Part shown: positions 28,478-37,115 of the stretch, piece by piece
Layout: each line of letters opens with the position of its first letter
How positions within the stretch are numbered: the first letter of the stretch is position 1
Assembly (NCBI GenBank): GCA_019120575.1
Contig: DWUU01000024.1
Location: 36,769 to 100,768 of the forward strand
Direction of reading: 5' to 3'
DNA: 64,000 nucleotides
From: Candidatus Mediterraneibacter quadrami
Lineage (GTDB): Bacteria; Bacillota; Clostridia; Lachnospirales; Lachnospiraceae
Made by a program: the position numbers and the translations under genes
The notes under the pieces: generated by a model
Databases searched by the model: none
The model's input: only the letters and a program-made list of their open reading frames with translations
What the model was told of the DNA's origin: nothing

Positions 28478-28496
28478 CTTCTCATCTCCCGGTATT

Positions 28497-29117
28497 TTAA
28501 TCCGCATTCCGGATCATTTTCTCTGCTTTATTGCGGATCCGCTGGATCGCATTGTCGATCGATTTCGGCGGCTTTTCCAGTATTTCCGCGATCTTTCTGT
28601 AATCGGTCCCCATAAGATGGAGATACAGTACATGGTTCTCCAGCGGACTGAGCTTCTCTTTCAGCTGTTCGATAAAGATCTCTGTGTATTCCCTGCTGAA
28701 ATAAAGCGCCGCCGGATCGGATTCCTTCTCGGTTCCGATGGTGTCAATCAGAGGAAGCTTCTTCCCGTCCCGGCGGACTTCGCTCTCCTCATAGAGCGAC
28801 ACATAGGAGTTCAGCGGAATATGCTTTTTCCTCTTTGACGCTTCGATGGCGCTGTACATCTGACGGGACACGCACAGCTGGGCGAAACTGCTGAAAGAAT
28901 TGCCGGCGGACGGGTCATAGTCCCGCACCGCCTTGATCAGTCCGATCATCCCCTCCTGGATCAGGTCTTCCGTCTCGCCGCCGAAGAGATACATGGCGCG
29001 GGCTTTCTTCCGGACCATGGATTTGTATTTATCCATAATATAGTCCGTCACCGCGGTATCGCCCTTTTTCAGTTCACGGATGAGCTGTTCATCCGTCATT
29101 GAATCATATTTACTCAT
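28497..29117 (-). CDS. sigH: RNA polymerase sigma factor SigH (Spo0H-like)
   Basis: Alternative sigma-70 factor controlling the transition to stationary phase and early sporulation. The 206-aa protein has region 2 (YLFGGETEDLIQEGMIGLIKAVRDYDPSAGNSFSSFAQLCVSRQM) and region 4 (LSPLENHVLYLHLMGTDYRKIAEILEKPPKSIDNAIQRIRNKAEKM). The gene order mrnC-rlmB-sigH matches B. subtilis except that yacP is missing. One base separates it from rlmB. Confidence 0.93.
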   Translation of the reverse strand: MSKYDSMTDEQLIRELKKGDTAVTDYIMDKYKSMVRKKARAMYLFGGETEDLIQEGMIGLIKAVRDYDPSAGNSFSSFAQLCVSRQMYSAIEASKRKKHIPLNSYVSLYEESEVRRDGKKLPLIDTIGTEKESDPAALYFSREYTEIFIEQLKEKLSPLENHVLYLHLMGTDYRKIAEILEKPPKSIDNAIQRIRNKAEKMIRNAD

Positions 29118-29118
29118 C

Positions 29119-29910
29119 TTATTTCTGAATCCTCTGTCTCACGATCTCATAGGCCAGCACACCGCCCGCCACCGAGGCGTTTAACGATGTGATCTCGCCT
29201 TTCATCGGGATCGACGCGATATAGTCGCATTTTTCTTTTACCAGCCTGCTCACGCCCTGTCCCTCGCTTCCGACCACCAGTCCGATCGGGCCGGTCAGGT
29301 TCAGGTCGTACATCTGCGCTCCGTCCATATCCGCACAGACAAACCAGAGTCCCTTTTCTTTCAGTTCATCAATCGTTTTCGCCAGGTTCGTCACTTTGGC
29401 GACCGGTGTATAATTGAGCGCGCCGGCGGATGCCTTGGCAACCGTGGCCGTCAGTCCCGATGCGCGCCGCTTCGGGATGATCACGCCGTGCGCTCCTGCC
29501 GTATTAGCGGTACGGATGATGGCGCCCAGATTATGCGGATCCTCGATCCCGTCCAGAAGAATCAGGAACGGATCTTCATTCTTCTGCGCAGCCGCTTCCA
29601 GCATATCTGATACCTCCGCATAAGAATAGGCTGCCGCCCAGGCGATCACGCCCTGATGGCGTCCGGTCTCGCTCAGCTGATTCAGACGTTCCTTTTCCAC
29701 AAAGGTCAGGACTGCGCCATGCTTTTTGGCTTCCCGCACGATTGTGCGGACCGGGCCGTCCTGGCATCCGTCAAGGACGAATACCTTATCGATGGTCCGT
29801 CCGGAACGGAACGCCTCGATCACCGCATTCCGGCCTTCGATCACCAGCGTGTGTCCGCTTTCACTCAGATTTTCCGTCTGCTCTCTCTCTGTCTCACGCA
29901 TGATTTCCAT
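29119..29910 (-). CDS. rlmB: 23S rRNA (guanosine-2'-O-)-methyltransferase RlmB
   Basis: SpoU-type (SPOUT) methyltransferase that modifies G2251 of 23S rRNA. The 263-aa protein has an N-terminal L30e-like substrate-binding domain (VIEGRNAVIEAFRSGRTIDKV). The three SpoU motifs follow: LDGIEDPHNLGAIIRTANTAG, GLVVGSEGQGVSRLVKEKCD and IPMKGEITSLNASVAGGVLAYE. It overlaps mrnC by 17 bp. The family also includes tRNA G18 methylases, but the operon position favours RlmB. Confidence 0.93.
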   Translation of the reverse strand: MEIMRETEREQTENLSESGHTLVIEGRNAVIEAFRSGRTIDKVFVLDGCQDGPVRTIVREAKKHGAVLTFVEKERLNQLSETGRHQGVIAWAAAYSYAEVSDMLEAAAQKNEDPFLILLDGIEDPHNLGAIIRTANTAGAHGVIIPKRRASGLTATVAKASAGALNYTPVAKVTNLAKTIDELKEKGLWFVCADMDGAQMYDLNLTGPIGLVVGSEGQGVSRLVKEKCDYIASIPMKGEITSLNASVAGGVLAYEIVRQRIQK

Positions 29911-30364
29911 CCTCTTCTGCTTCCTTCTGTTCCATACTGTTAAGTCCCACCGTCACAAGCTCTGTCAGCCGCTCATATCTGCCGGTCAGATACAGATACC
30001 CGATCAGCGCCTCGAAACCGGTCGCCCTGCGGTAGTCCGTGATGGACTGGTTCTTGGCAGGCGACACGCTCCGTGCGTTCCGGCCCCGGCGGTAGACCCC
30101 GTGTTCCTCTTCGTCAAGCTGTTCCTGGATGCTTCGCATCATGTAGGACTGGGCCGACGCCTGCACATACCTGCTGGTTTCCTCATGGAGCTTGTGCACC
30201 TGGCGGTTCCCTTTTCCCGTTACCATCAGTTTGATGATCAGGTCAAACACACAGTCCCCGATATACGCAAGCACGAGCGATGAACTCATCTTCGGGTCCA
30301 CCGCATTCATGCCGGGAATTGATCTTATATAATGTTCCAGTCCGTATTCTATGCTTTTTTCCAT
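29894..30364 (-). CDS. mrnC: Mini-ribonuclease III (MrnC)
   Basis: Dimeric RNase III-like enzyme lacking the dsRNA-binding domain; matures 23S rRNA in Firmicutes. The 156-aa protein has the catalytic signature [21 protein letters not shown] and the second acidic motif [20 protein letters not shown]. It overlaps cysS by 16 bp and rlmB by 17 bp, so translation of all three is likely coupled. Confidence 0.95.
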   Translation of the reverse strand: MEKSIEYGLEHYIRSIPGMNAVDPKMSSSLVLAYIGDCVFDLIIKLMVTGKGNRQVHKLHEETSRYVQASAQSYMMRSIQEQLDEEEHGVYRRGRNARSVSPAKNQSITDYRRATGFEALIGYLYLTGRYERLTELVTVGLNSMEQKEAEEDGNHA

Positions 30365-31755
30365 TTTACTCCTTCTCGTGTATCCTCCAGGATAATGCCT
30401 CTGGCCAGCAGTTCATCCCTGATCTGGTCTGCAAGAGCGAAATCCCGTTCTTTTCTCGCCGCCTGACGCTTCTCGATCATCGCCTCGATCTCTTCGTCAA
30501 GCATCTCCTCTTTCTTCTCGATAATGATGCCCAGCACGTCCGTCAGGCTTTCAAGCCTCTTATAAAGGCTGTCCAGATATTCTTTTGAGCGGGTCCCGTC
30601 TGCCGTCGTATTGATATATTTCACAAGTTCGAATACCGCGGCGATGGCGTCCGCCGTATTAAAGTCATCATCCATTGCGCGCTCGAAACTATTGGCATAC
30701 TCCTGCGTCTTCAGGAACAGTTCTTTTTCTTCATCCGTCATACGCTCTGCAGACGCATTGCCTGCGAGGAACTTCAGATTGTCCGCCGCGGTAAGGATGC
30801 GCTCCAGTCCGTTCTTCGCCGCCTCCATCAGCTCCGCGCTGAAGTTAAGCGGACTTCTGTAATGTGCGCTGAGCATGAAGAACCGGAGGACCTGAAGATC
30901 ATATTTCTCGCTGATCTCGCGGACTGTAAAGAAGTTGCCCAGTGATTTTGACATTTTCCGGTTGTCAATGTTCAGGAAGCCGTTATGCATCCAGTAGCGG
31001 GCGAACTCCTTGCCGTTGGCCGCCTCGCTCTGCGCGATCTCATTTTCATGATGCGGGAAAATAAGGTCCTCGCCGCCTGCATGAATGTCGATCTGCTCGC
31101 CCAGATATTTCTTGGACATCTCGGAGCACTCGATATGCCAGCCCGGACGGCCTTCGCTCCACGGGGACTCCCATGCCGGCTCCCCCTCTTTCTTCGGCTT
31201 CCAGAGCACGAAATCCAGGGGATCTTCCTTCTCATCCTCGCCGGTTACAAGAAGGGTGCGTCCGCCGGACTGCAGGTCATCCAGGTTCTTGTGGGAAAGC
31301 TTGCCGTAATCCCTGAACTTCCGGGTGCGGTAGTAAACCGTTCCGTTCTTCTCATAAGCATAGCCTTTATCAATCAGTGTCCGGATCATATCCACCATGC
31401 CGCAGATCTCCTCCGTCGCCAGAGGATTCTTTGTCGCCGGTTTGATATTCATGGCATCCATGTCTTTTTTGCATTCCTCGATGTAGCGTTTGGAGATCAC
31501 TTCAGCGGTCGTGCCTTCCTCGATCGCCTTTTTAATAATCTTATCATCCACATCTGTAAAATTAGACACGAAATTCACATCATATCCTTTGTACTCAAAA
31601 TATCTGCGCACCGTATCAAATACGATCATCGGACGCGCATTACCGATGTGGATCAGGTTGTACACGGTGGGGCCGCATACGTACATCTTTACCTTTCCCT
31701 CCTCGAGCGGTGTGAACTCTTCTTTTCGTTTTGACATTGTATTATAAATCTTCAT
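30349..31755 (-). CDS. cysS: Cysteinyl-tRNA synthetase
   Basis: Class I synthetase charging tRNA-Cys. The 468-aa protein has the HIGH-like motif [16 protein letters not shown] near residue 32, zinc-binding YVCGPTV and GGWHIECS-type ([11 protein letters not shown]) regions, and the KMSKS loop [12 protein letters not shown]. The start is the ATG at 31755 behind GGAGAAGACG. It overlaps the end of cysE by 14 bp, tying cysteine synthesis to its charging. Confidence 0.98.
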   Translation of the reverse strand: MKIYNTMSKRKEEFTPLEEGKVKMYVCGPTVYNLIHIGNARPMIVFDTVRRYFEYKGYDVNFVSNFTDVDDKIIKKAIEEGTTAEVISKRYIEECKKDMDAMNIKPATKNPLATEEICGMVDMIRTLIDKGYAYEKNGTVYYRTRKFRDYGKLSHKNLDDLQSGGRTLLVTGEDEKEDPLDFVLWKPKKEGEPAWESPWSEGRPGWHIECSEMSKKYLGEQIDIHAGGEDLIFPHHENEIAQSEAANGKEFARYWMHNGFLNIDNRKMSKSLGNFFTVREISEKYDLQVLRFFMLSAHYRSPLNFSAELMEAAKNGLERILTAADNLKFLAGNASAERMTDEEKELFLKTQEYANSFERAMDDDFNTADAIAAVFELVKYINTTADGTRSKEYLDSLYKRLESLTDVLGIIIEKKEEMLDEEIEAMIEKRQAARKERDFALADQIRDELLARGIILEDTREGVKWKKA

Positions 31756-32428
31756 CGTCTTCTCCTTTCTTCTCTATACAGCGCATCTCCCGCATCATAC
31801 TCTTTAACTTGCTGTGCAACCGGAGATTCTCCTCATGCAGCCGCCGGATGTCTTCCAGCACCGGGTCGGGCAGATGCACCTGGTCCATGTCGAACCGGGG
31901 GATTTTCCGGTTGTCCATCCGGACGATCCGCCCGGGAACGCCGACAACCGTACAGTTGGGCGGAACTTCCTCCAGCACCACGGATCCCGCCCCGATCTTC
32001 GAATTTTCGCCAATGGTAAAAGATCCGAGGATCTTTGCCCCGGCACTTACCATTACATTGTCTTCAAGGGTCGGGTGGCGTTTGCCCTGTTCTTTGCCGG
32101 TTCCGCCAAGAGTGACTCCCTGATACAGCGTCACATTGTCGCCGATGACCGTGGTCTCACCGATGATGACGCCGCTCCCGTGATCGATAAAAAGACCTTT
32201 TCCGATGGTTGCTCCGGGGTGGATCTCAATGCCGGTCTTACGGGCCCCGCGCTGGGAAATCCATCTGGCCCAGAAATAATGTCCCTTAAGATACAGTTTG
32301 TGGGCGACCCGGTACCGGAGGATCACCCGGAAGCTCGGATAAAGGAATACTTCCATATTTGATTTGATAGCCGGATCCCGTTCGCGAATCACCTGTATTT
32401 CTTCTCTTATATATGATATTATACCCAT
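31742..32428 (-). CDS. cysE: Serine O-acetyltransferase CysE
   Basis: Acetylates serine to O-acetylserine, the substrate of cysteine synthase (cysK lies in the same window). The 228-aa protein has the left-handed beta-helix hexapeptide core with [27 protein letters not shown] and [18 protein letters not shown], the usual acetyltransferase signature, and a C-terminal coiled segment. It overlaps cysS and follows the GNAT gene by 27 bp. Confidence 0.95.
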   Translation of the reverse strand: MGIISYIREEIQVIRERDPAIKSNMEVFLYPSFRVILRYRVAHKLYLKGHYFWARWISQRGARKTGIEIHPGATIGKGLFIDHGSGVIIGETTVIGDNVTLYQGVTLGGTGKEQGKRHPTLEDNVMVSAGAKILGSFTIGENSKIGAGSVVLEEVPPNCTVVGVPGRIVRMDNRKIPRFDMDQVHLPDPVLEDIRRLHEENLRLHSKLKSMMREMRCIEKKGEDDEDL

Positions 32429-32455
32429 TCTGCTCTCCTGTGGATGTCTTCGTTT

Positions 32456-33634
32456 TTATACAATCTCATTCAGAAACACCTTTGTAAGACGGGTGATTTT
32501 ATCAAGCTCTTCCGCAAGATGTTCCGAAAGGATCACGCCTTCCTGTCCGGACAGCCCGCCTGCGTCAGTCCGGCCGAAAAGAAATTCTGTCAGGGCGCTG
32601 ATAGGAATCACGCCCTCCGAATCCTCCGTCTCGCGCACATGGATCTCCTGCTCATCTTCAGCGCTTGAGATCTGCCATACACGGCTGTTCCCATGGATCA
32701 GCGGATCTATCACTGCAAAACTGCACCGCATGGCAATGCCCTGCGGAACAGTCATGACCTGCAGCAGCTCTTCCAGCCGGATGATCCGCGCCATAATGAC
32801 CGGTTTCTTTTTAACCGCATCCTCCTCACCGCAGGCGTATACGACCGCTTCACTGCAGTCCGGACTGCCTTCATCAGTAGTCTTATGCGGCTGTGCCTTA
32901 AGCAGCTCCCGGACCGATCTCCGATATGCCGCTTCGTATCCCGGAAGATACAGCGGCTCGCGTATCTCAAGTCGTCCTTCTGACGCGTAGGCGTACATGC
33001 CCTTCATGGAGCCGTTTTCCCGGATCAGCCGCACGCCGCCCCGCTCGCTCATCTGCTCCATGATCATCGTCTGGTAGTACGCCCCGTCTCTTTCGGCGTA
33101 CACCTGCCATTTTACCGCAAAATGCCCGTTAAAGAAAGAGGCCATTTCTTCGGCATCCCAGAGCATGGCATCGGTGAATGTGCAGTCATCACTCTGACGC
33201 CCGTCCGCATCCGGCTCATTTTCCAGGGAAACCCTTCCGATATTCTGCGTATAGATAAAGCGGAAATCATAGGGCGTGTAGATTGCTTCTGCGGCAGGCA
33301 TCAGAAAGGTAAACGGCATTTTCTTCGCATACATGTCGTTCAGCGCCCTGCGAAGAAGCGCCCCCATATACCCCCGTCCTCTGTACGGCTCCCGGGTTGC
33401 CACCGCGATGATATAGGCGCCCGGAAAGGAAGCATTTTCGATTTTCAGTGTGTATGGATTAAGCTGAAGCATGGAGCAGATCTGCCCGTCTTCCTCCACC
33501 GTGTAGATCTCATTGTCCCGCGTCTTGATATAGTAATAATAATCAAGAAAAGTCTTTGTGTCATCCGCAAAGACTTCTTCCCACAACGGGCGCGTATTTC
33601 CATGCTCTTCCTGAGTAAGTTTACGAAGGATCAT
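32456..33634 (-). CDS. Eis-like GNAT N-acetyltransferase
   Basis: A 392-aa Eis-type protein: an N-terminal GNAT domain with the acetyl-CoA loop VATREPYRGRGYMGALLRRAL at about residues 75-95, a second GNAT-like domain, and a C-terminal sterol-carrier-like domain. Characterised relatives acetylate aminoglycosides or polyamine-like amines; no substrate can be inferred here. The start is the ATG at 33634 (MILRKLTQEEH) with GGGCGGAG upstream; the track's longer form overlaps ispF. It lies between ispF and cysE, where many Firmicutes have gltX. Confidence 0.85.
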   Translation of the reverse strand: MILRKLTQEEHGNTRPLWEEVFADDTKTFLDYYYYIKTRDNEIYTVEEDGQICSMLQLNPYTLKIENASFPGAYIIAVATREPYRGRGYMGALLRRALNDMYAKKMPFTFLMPAAEAIYTPYDFRFIYTQNIGRVSLENEPDADGRQSDDCTFTDAMLWDAEEMASFFNGHFAVKWQVYAERDGAYYQTMIMEQMSERGGVRLIRENGSMKGMYAYASEGRLEIREPLYLPGYEAAYRRSVRELLKAQPHKTTDEGSPDCSEAVVYACGEEDAVKKKPVIMARIIRLEELLQVMTVPQGIAMRCSFAVIDPLIHGNSRVWQISSAEDEQEIHVRETEDSEGVIPISALTEFLFGRTDAGGLSGQEGVILSEHLAEELDKITRLTKVFLNEIV

Positions 33635-33651
33635 TTCTCCGCCCTTCCCCT

Positions 33652-34125
33652 TTATATCTGTTCCAGAAGGCACACCGCATGGGCGGATATGCCAGCTCCG
33701 CTTCCTGTAAATCCAAGCCCCTCTTCCGTCGTCGCCTTCACGCCGACCTGGTCCGGACGGATCTTCAGCGCACTTGCAATATTTTCCCGCATCTGATCAA
33801 TGTGGGGCCGCATCTTCGGTTTCTGCGCGATGATCGTCGCGTCAATATTGCCGATTGCATATCCGCTGTCAGCGAGAAGCTTTCCGACATGCTCCAGCAG
33901 ACGGATGCTGGAGATTCCCTCATAGGCCGGATCCGTATCCGGGAAATGACTCCCGATGTCTCCTAGCGCAGCCGCGCCGAGAAGCGCGTCCATGATCGCA
34001 TGCACCAGGACGTCCGCATCCGAATGTCCCAGAAGCCCCTTTTCATATGGAATATCCACACCGCCCATGATCAGTTTCCTTCCGGCTGACAGCCGGTGCA
34101 CATCATAGCCCATTCCGATCCGCAT
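33652..34125 (-). CDS. ispF: 2-C-methyl-D-erythritol 2,4-cyclodiphosphate synthase IspF
   Basis: Fifth step of the non-mevalonate isoprenoid pathway. The 157-aa protein has the metal-binding start [21 protein letters not shown] and [35 protein letters not shown]. The C-terminal [18 protein letters not shown] is the substrate loop. ispD is not adjacent. It follows the acidic-tail membrane protein gene by 2 bp. Confidence 0.97.
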   Translation of the reverse strand: MRIGMGYDVHRLSAGRKLIMGGVDIPYEKGLLGHSDADVLVHAIMDALLGAAALGDIGSHFPDTDPAYEGISSIRLLEHVGKLLADSGYAIGNIDATIIAQKPKMRPHIDQMRENIASALKIRPDQVGVKATTEEGLGFTGSGAGISAHAVCLLEQI

Positions 34126-34127
34126 AC

Positions 34128-34868
34128 TTATTTCTCCTCATAATCATTTTCAATCTCATCCGCGTGGTCGTCTTTCTCTTCCTCTGTCACTTCAAGGATT
34201 TCGATATTCAAAGCGCCGGCTCTGAGTTTCTCTTTTTCTGCAGCTTCTGACATTTCTGCAGCGGCGTCCGATTCAGCTGCATCGGTTTCTGCATGATCAG
34301 CATGCTCATCCGCCTCATCTGCATTCTTTTCCGGAATATCCGCATCGTCTTCCGGTTCGGCCGAATCGCTTTCCGGAGCTGCCGGACCATCTTCTGACTC
34401 TGCAGCCGCGTCCTTAGGAGCGTCCGATTCATCCGCTCCCGCTTTCTGAACTTCGGCGTCGACTGCTGGCTCATCCGCTTCATTTCCCGAAGCAGCCGGG
34501 GCATTTTCAGATTCAGATGATTCATCCTCCGCCGGGCTGTTCTCTTCCGGAGCAGTCAGTGCCACAGGCTGTACATTGCTGTCACCTGGAACAAATTGCT
34601 GAATTTCCGGTTCATCCAGTTCTTCCGCTTTTTCCGCCTTTTTCATTTTAAAATTTCTGAACAGACCGGGCATGCGGATGCCCAGAATTTTCAACAGACT
34701 GTGTATCGCACAGACCGCGCCGACGATCACAAATATGACCGCGATCACGCTTATGAGCACCATATTGCTCGGTCTCTCTTTATACATCTGGTACAGCAGG
34801 CTGACACCTAGATAAGTAAGCCAGCCGCCAAGCACCAGACGGAATGCGTAACTTGATTTCTGATTCAT
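34128..34868 (-). CDS. Membrane protein with long acidic low-complexity tail (function unknown)
   Basis: Not recognised. Two membrane segments lie at about residues 10-30 and 37-62, followed by a short basic patch ([13 protein letters not shown]). After that come about 130 residues rich in Glu, Asp, Ala and Ser, with no aromatic core, and a short ordered end ([16 protein letters not shown]). The tail is probably disordered and cytoplasmic if the basic patch follows the positive-inside rule. First gene of the ispF-GNAT-cysE operon, 2 bp before ispF. GGAGG precedes its ATG. Confidence 0.7.
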   Translation of the reverse strand: MNQKSSYAFRLVLGGWLTYLGVSLLYQMYKERPSNMVLISVIAVIFVIVGAVCAIHSLLKILGIRMPGLFRNFKMKKAEKAEELDEPEIQQFVPGDSNVQPVALTAPEENSPAEDESSESENAPAASGNEADEPAVDAEVQKAGADESDAPKDAAAESEDGPAAPESDSAEPEDDADIPEKNADEADEHADHAETDAAESDAAAEMSEAAEKEKLRAGALNIEILEVTEEEKDDHADEIENDYEEK

Positions 34869-34899
34869 GACTTTATCCTCCGTAACAATTCTGTGGACT

Positions 34900-34928
34900 A
34901 TTCTATCATAACTTGAATTGTAATTCCA
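34900..34928 (-). promoter_or_regulatory. Weak predicted promoter of the operon beginning with the acidic-tail membrane protein
   Basis: Minus strand -10 TAGAAT with a poor -35 (TGGAAT) at 17 bp. Confidence 0.35.
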
Positions 34929-34955
34929 GTTTATAGCGGTTAAGGTTCGTTAATT

Positions 34956-35366
34956 TTAAGAGCTTTGAAGCTTTTCATTGTATACGGATATTGTCTTGCC
35001 CTTCCGGAATTCGTGGAGAAGCTGAAGTTTTATATTATAGATTTCAGCAATTACCGCCGCTTTCCATTCCGGAATACCAATTTCTGCATATAATTCTCTG
35101 ACTTCCGCCCGAGACGGCAGCAGGTCTTCTCTCACAATATTTCGGTTTTTTACTTTTTTCAGAAGTTTTTCTTCCCGGCTGTATAAGCTTGTGATTTCTC
35201 TGTCAAGTATGTCAGCTCTTGTATAGGGTGTTTTTCTGTTTTCATTGTAAAACATACTGTTTCCGGAATCATAGATAGGGGCAGGGCCGATAATCTTCAT
35301 TGTATCCGGATCTCTGAGTATGCCGAAATTCTGAAGATGTTCATCGGTATTGCTGATTATGAAATA
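34956..35366 (-). pseudogene. C-terminal fragment of a HipA-family kinase
   Basis: The reading frame is open from 35366 to 34956 and starts, directly after a TAA, with the kinase catalytic loop SNTDEHLQNFGIL (HipA-type N-x-D-x-H-x-x-N). The metal-binding YDSGNSMFYNE and a helical C-terminus follow. The whole N-terminal lobe with the ATP-binding region is missing, so it cannot be an active kinase. The ORF track shows only the part after an internal ATG (114 aa). No N-terminal remnant was found upstream. It is AT-rich relative to its neighbours, consistent with a transferred and decayed gene. Confidence 0.7.
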
Positions 35367-35405
35367 TTATTTACGAATTATAACATACTTGTAAGACGAA
35401 GAAAA

Positions 35406-35426
35406 GCTGTCACATAGTGTGGCAGC
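35406..35426 (-). terminator. Hairpin, likely end of the STAS-to-psd operon
   Basis: GCTGCCACA/TGTGACAGC stem (one mismatch) with a three-base loop, followed on the minus strand by TTTTCTTC. It lies about 135 bp after the psd stop and before the HipA fragment. Confidence 0.55.
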
Positions 35427-35444
35427 ATTAAAAAAATCGCATTC

Positions 35445-35565
35445 CTATTTTTCTATTTCTATCCAGTCAAATTTCAGTCCTTCCCTGCGTGGGTGCTTTG
35501 TGTCTTCCGCTTCCAGCCACTGTGCCTGTGCATTACCATCCGCACTGTCACTTTCATAATTAGTG
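35445..35565 (-). pseudogene. Possible short gene remnant after psd
   Basis: A minus-strand frame, partly overlapping the psd stop in another frame, reads about 40 residues ending AEDTKHPRREGLKFDWIEIEK and a stop. The composition looks protein-like, but no start codon or ribosome site is visible and I do not recognise the family. Probably the 3' scrap of a deleted gene. Confidence 0.25.
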
Positions 35566-36453
35566 TACGAGCATCTCTGTCTCCCGCGCATGCGCTGCTG
35601 TTCCGATGCGTTCCCCCATCCTTACCAGCGTCTCCACCTGTTCTCTGCTGTTCTTGATAATATCAGCATCGAGACGGATCCTGTCTTTTTCAAATCCAAG
35701 TATTACTGTAGATCCGCCGAACTCAAAATATCCTTTTTCCTCACCCCGGGATACGAGTGTCTCGCCGTGGCGGTTGCATATCTTACCCACCAGCATCGCG
35801 CCGACTTCCATCATCAGCACCGTGCCAAACCCGGCAGTTTCCAGAACGCTGTATTCTCTTGTATTCTCCCTGTAAACCGGCACTTCATCAACTGCGAATG
35901 GATTAACGCTGTGAAATACGCCTTTAATATGGACGTTTTTTGATTTCCTGCCATCCGCTATGTAACAGTAATGGTGGTAGTCATCAACCGTCAGCCGGAA
36001 GACAAGCAGCATACCGCCCTCGTATTTCTCAGCAAGCTTTCCATTTCTGAGAAGGCTCCGCAATGTATAAACGCTGTGTTTAATGCGGAATCGGCTGCCT
36101 TCCCTGACCGGAATGCATAGAAGTTTGGCGTCGCACGGGCTGATCAGGATTTCTTTTCCGGCACATACCGGCCGTTTTCCGGGAAGCAGCTTTCTGCGAA
36201 AGAATGCATTGTACGATGAAAAATACCTTTCCTCATAATCAGACAGGTCGATCCGGTATTTTTTTACTGCCGCCCCTGCCAGAAAGGATGACAGTTTCGT
36301 GTTCAAAAAACGTCCGGCTATTCCGGAGACAACCGGCTGAACAAGGGGCTTCATCAGAAGCCGTCCGGCCAGTGTACCGTACAAAAGCCGCAAAATCCGG
36401 TCCTGCTTTTCATTTCCTGTTATTTCGTTGCCCCTTCGGTCCCTGTATCTCAT
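35560..36453 (-). CDS. psd: Phosphatidylserine decarboxylase
   Basis: Converts phosphatidylserine to phosphatidylethanolamine using a pyruvoyl group made by self-cleavage. The 297-aa proenzyme has the cleavage site FEFGGSTVILGF near residue 245 (the GGST form of the LGST motif) and conserved upstream blocks SPCDAKLLCIPV and VDDYHHYCYIADG. It follows pssA by 20 bp and is the last gene of an operon led by signalling genes. Its final codons overlap a small remnant frame. Confidence 0.95.
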   Translation of the reverse strand: MRYRDRRGNEITGNEKQDRILRLLYGTLAGRLLMKPLVQPVVSGIAGRFLNTKLSSFLAGAAVKKYRIDLSDYEERYFSSYNAFFRRKLLPGKRPVCAGKEILISPCDAKLLCIPVREGSRFRIKHSVYTLRSLLRNGKLAEKYEGGMLLVFRLTVDDYHHYCYIADGRKSKNVHIKGVFHSVNPFAVDEVPVYRENTREYSVLETAGFGTVLMMEVGAMLVGKICNRHGETLVSRGEEKGYFEFGGSTVILGFEKDRIRLDADIIKNSREQVETLVRMGERIGTAAHARETEMLVH

Positions 36454-36473
36454 GATTGTCTTTTCATCCTTTT

Positions 36474-37094
36474 CTAAATTCCTGCAGATATACAGATCAG
36501 CAGAGCAATGATGTCTGTGAGCATCAGTCCTCCCGCCACAGCCGGATGGGTTTTCGGAAGCGGAAAGTCAATGATATAGAAAATTCCGGTTATGACCAGC
36601 ATTGCCCCGAGCGCTGTCACAAAGACTGTGCCGGAAGTCCAGAGCCGGAGAAAATATACAAGGGGCAGGATCGCAGACATAAATGTGACCGGCAGACCGT
36701 GGTAATATCGCTTTTTGTCTTTCTCCGCTCCTCTGCATTCTTCCAGCATATTAAACCATGCCAGACGGATCACTGCACAAAAGCAATAGAAAATCAGGAT
36801 CCCCGTCCCTATCATTCCCCTGACGCCAAGTGAATAGCACAAAACAGCAGGAAAGACTCCGAAACTCACGACATCACAGAGTGAATCCAGCTGGATCCCG
36901 AAATGATGTTCTTCCGCAGTCCTGTCTTTCTTGGTCCGTGCGACGATCCCGTCCACACAGTCACAGAATCCAGCAAACATCAGACACGCGACCGCGATCG
37001 TGGGCTCTCCTTCCAGCGAAAATGTTATCCCTGTAACGGCAGACGCCATACCAAGACAGGTCAGCCATATCGTATAATTATAGTAGCCTAACAT
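36474..37094 (-). CDS. pssA: CDP-diacylglycerol-serine O-phosphatidyltransferase (phosphatidylserine synthase)
   Basis: Membrane enzyme making phosphatidylserine from CDP-diacylglycerol and serine. The 206-aa protein carries the CDP-alcohol phosphatidyltransferase motif DCVDGIVARTKKDRTAEEHHFGIQLDSLCDVVSFG (D-G-x2-A-R-x8-12-G-x3-D-x3-D) at about residues 46-80 and five to six membrane segments. Directly followed by psd, so the two complete the route to phosphatidylethanolamine. Confidence 0.93.
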   Translation of the reverse strand: MLGYYNYTIWLTCLGMASAVTGITFSLEGEPTIAVACLMFAGFCDCVDGIVARTKKDRTAEEHHFGIQLDSLCDVVSFGVFPAVLCYSLGVRGMIGTGILIFYCFCAVIRLAWFNMLEECRGAEKDKKRYYHGLPVTFMSAILPLVYFLRLWTSGTVFVTALGAMLVITGIFYIIDFPLPKTHPAVAGGLMLTDIIALLICISAGI

Positions 37095-37115
37095 TGTTCA
37101 TTCCTTTCTCTGTTA

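Noticed and set aside
30985-31734. 249-aa plus-strand ORF opposite cysS
   Set aside because: Antisense shadow of cysS, whose HIGH-like and KMSKS motifs are intact on the other strand.
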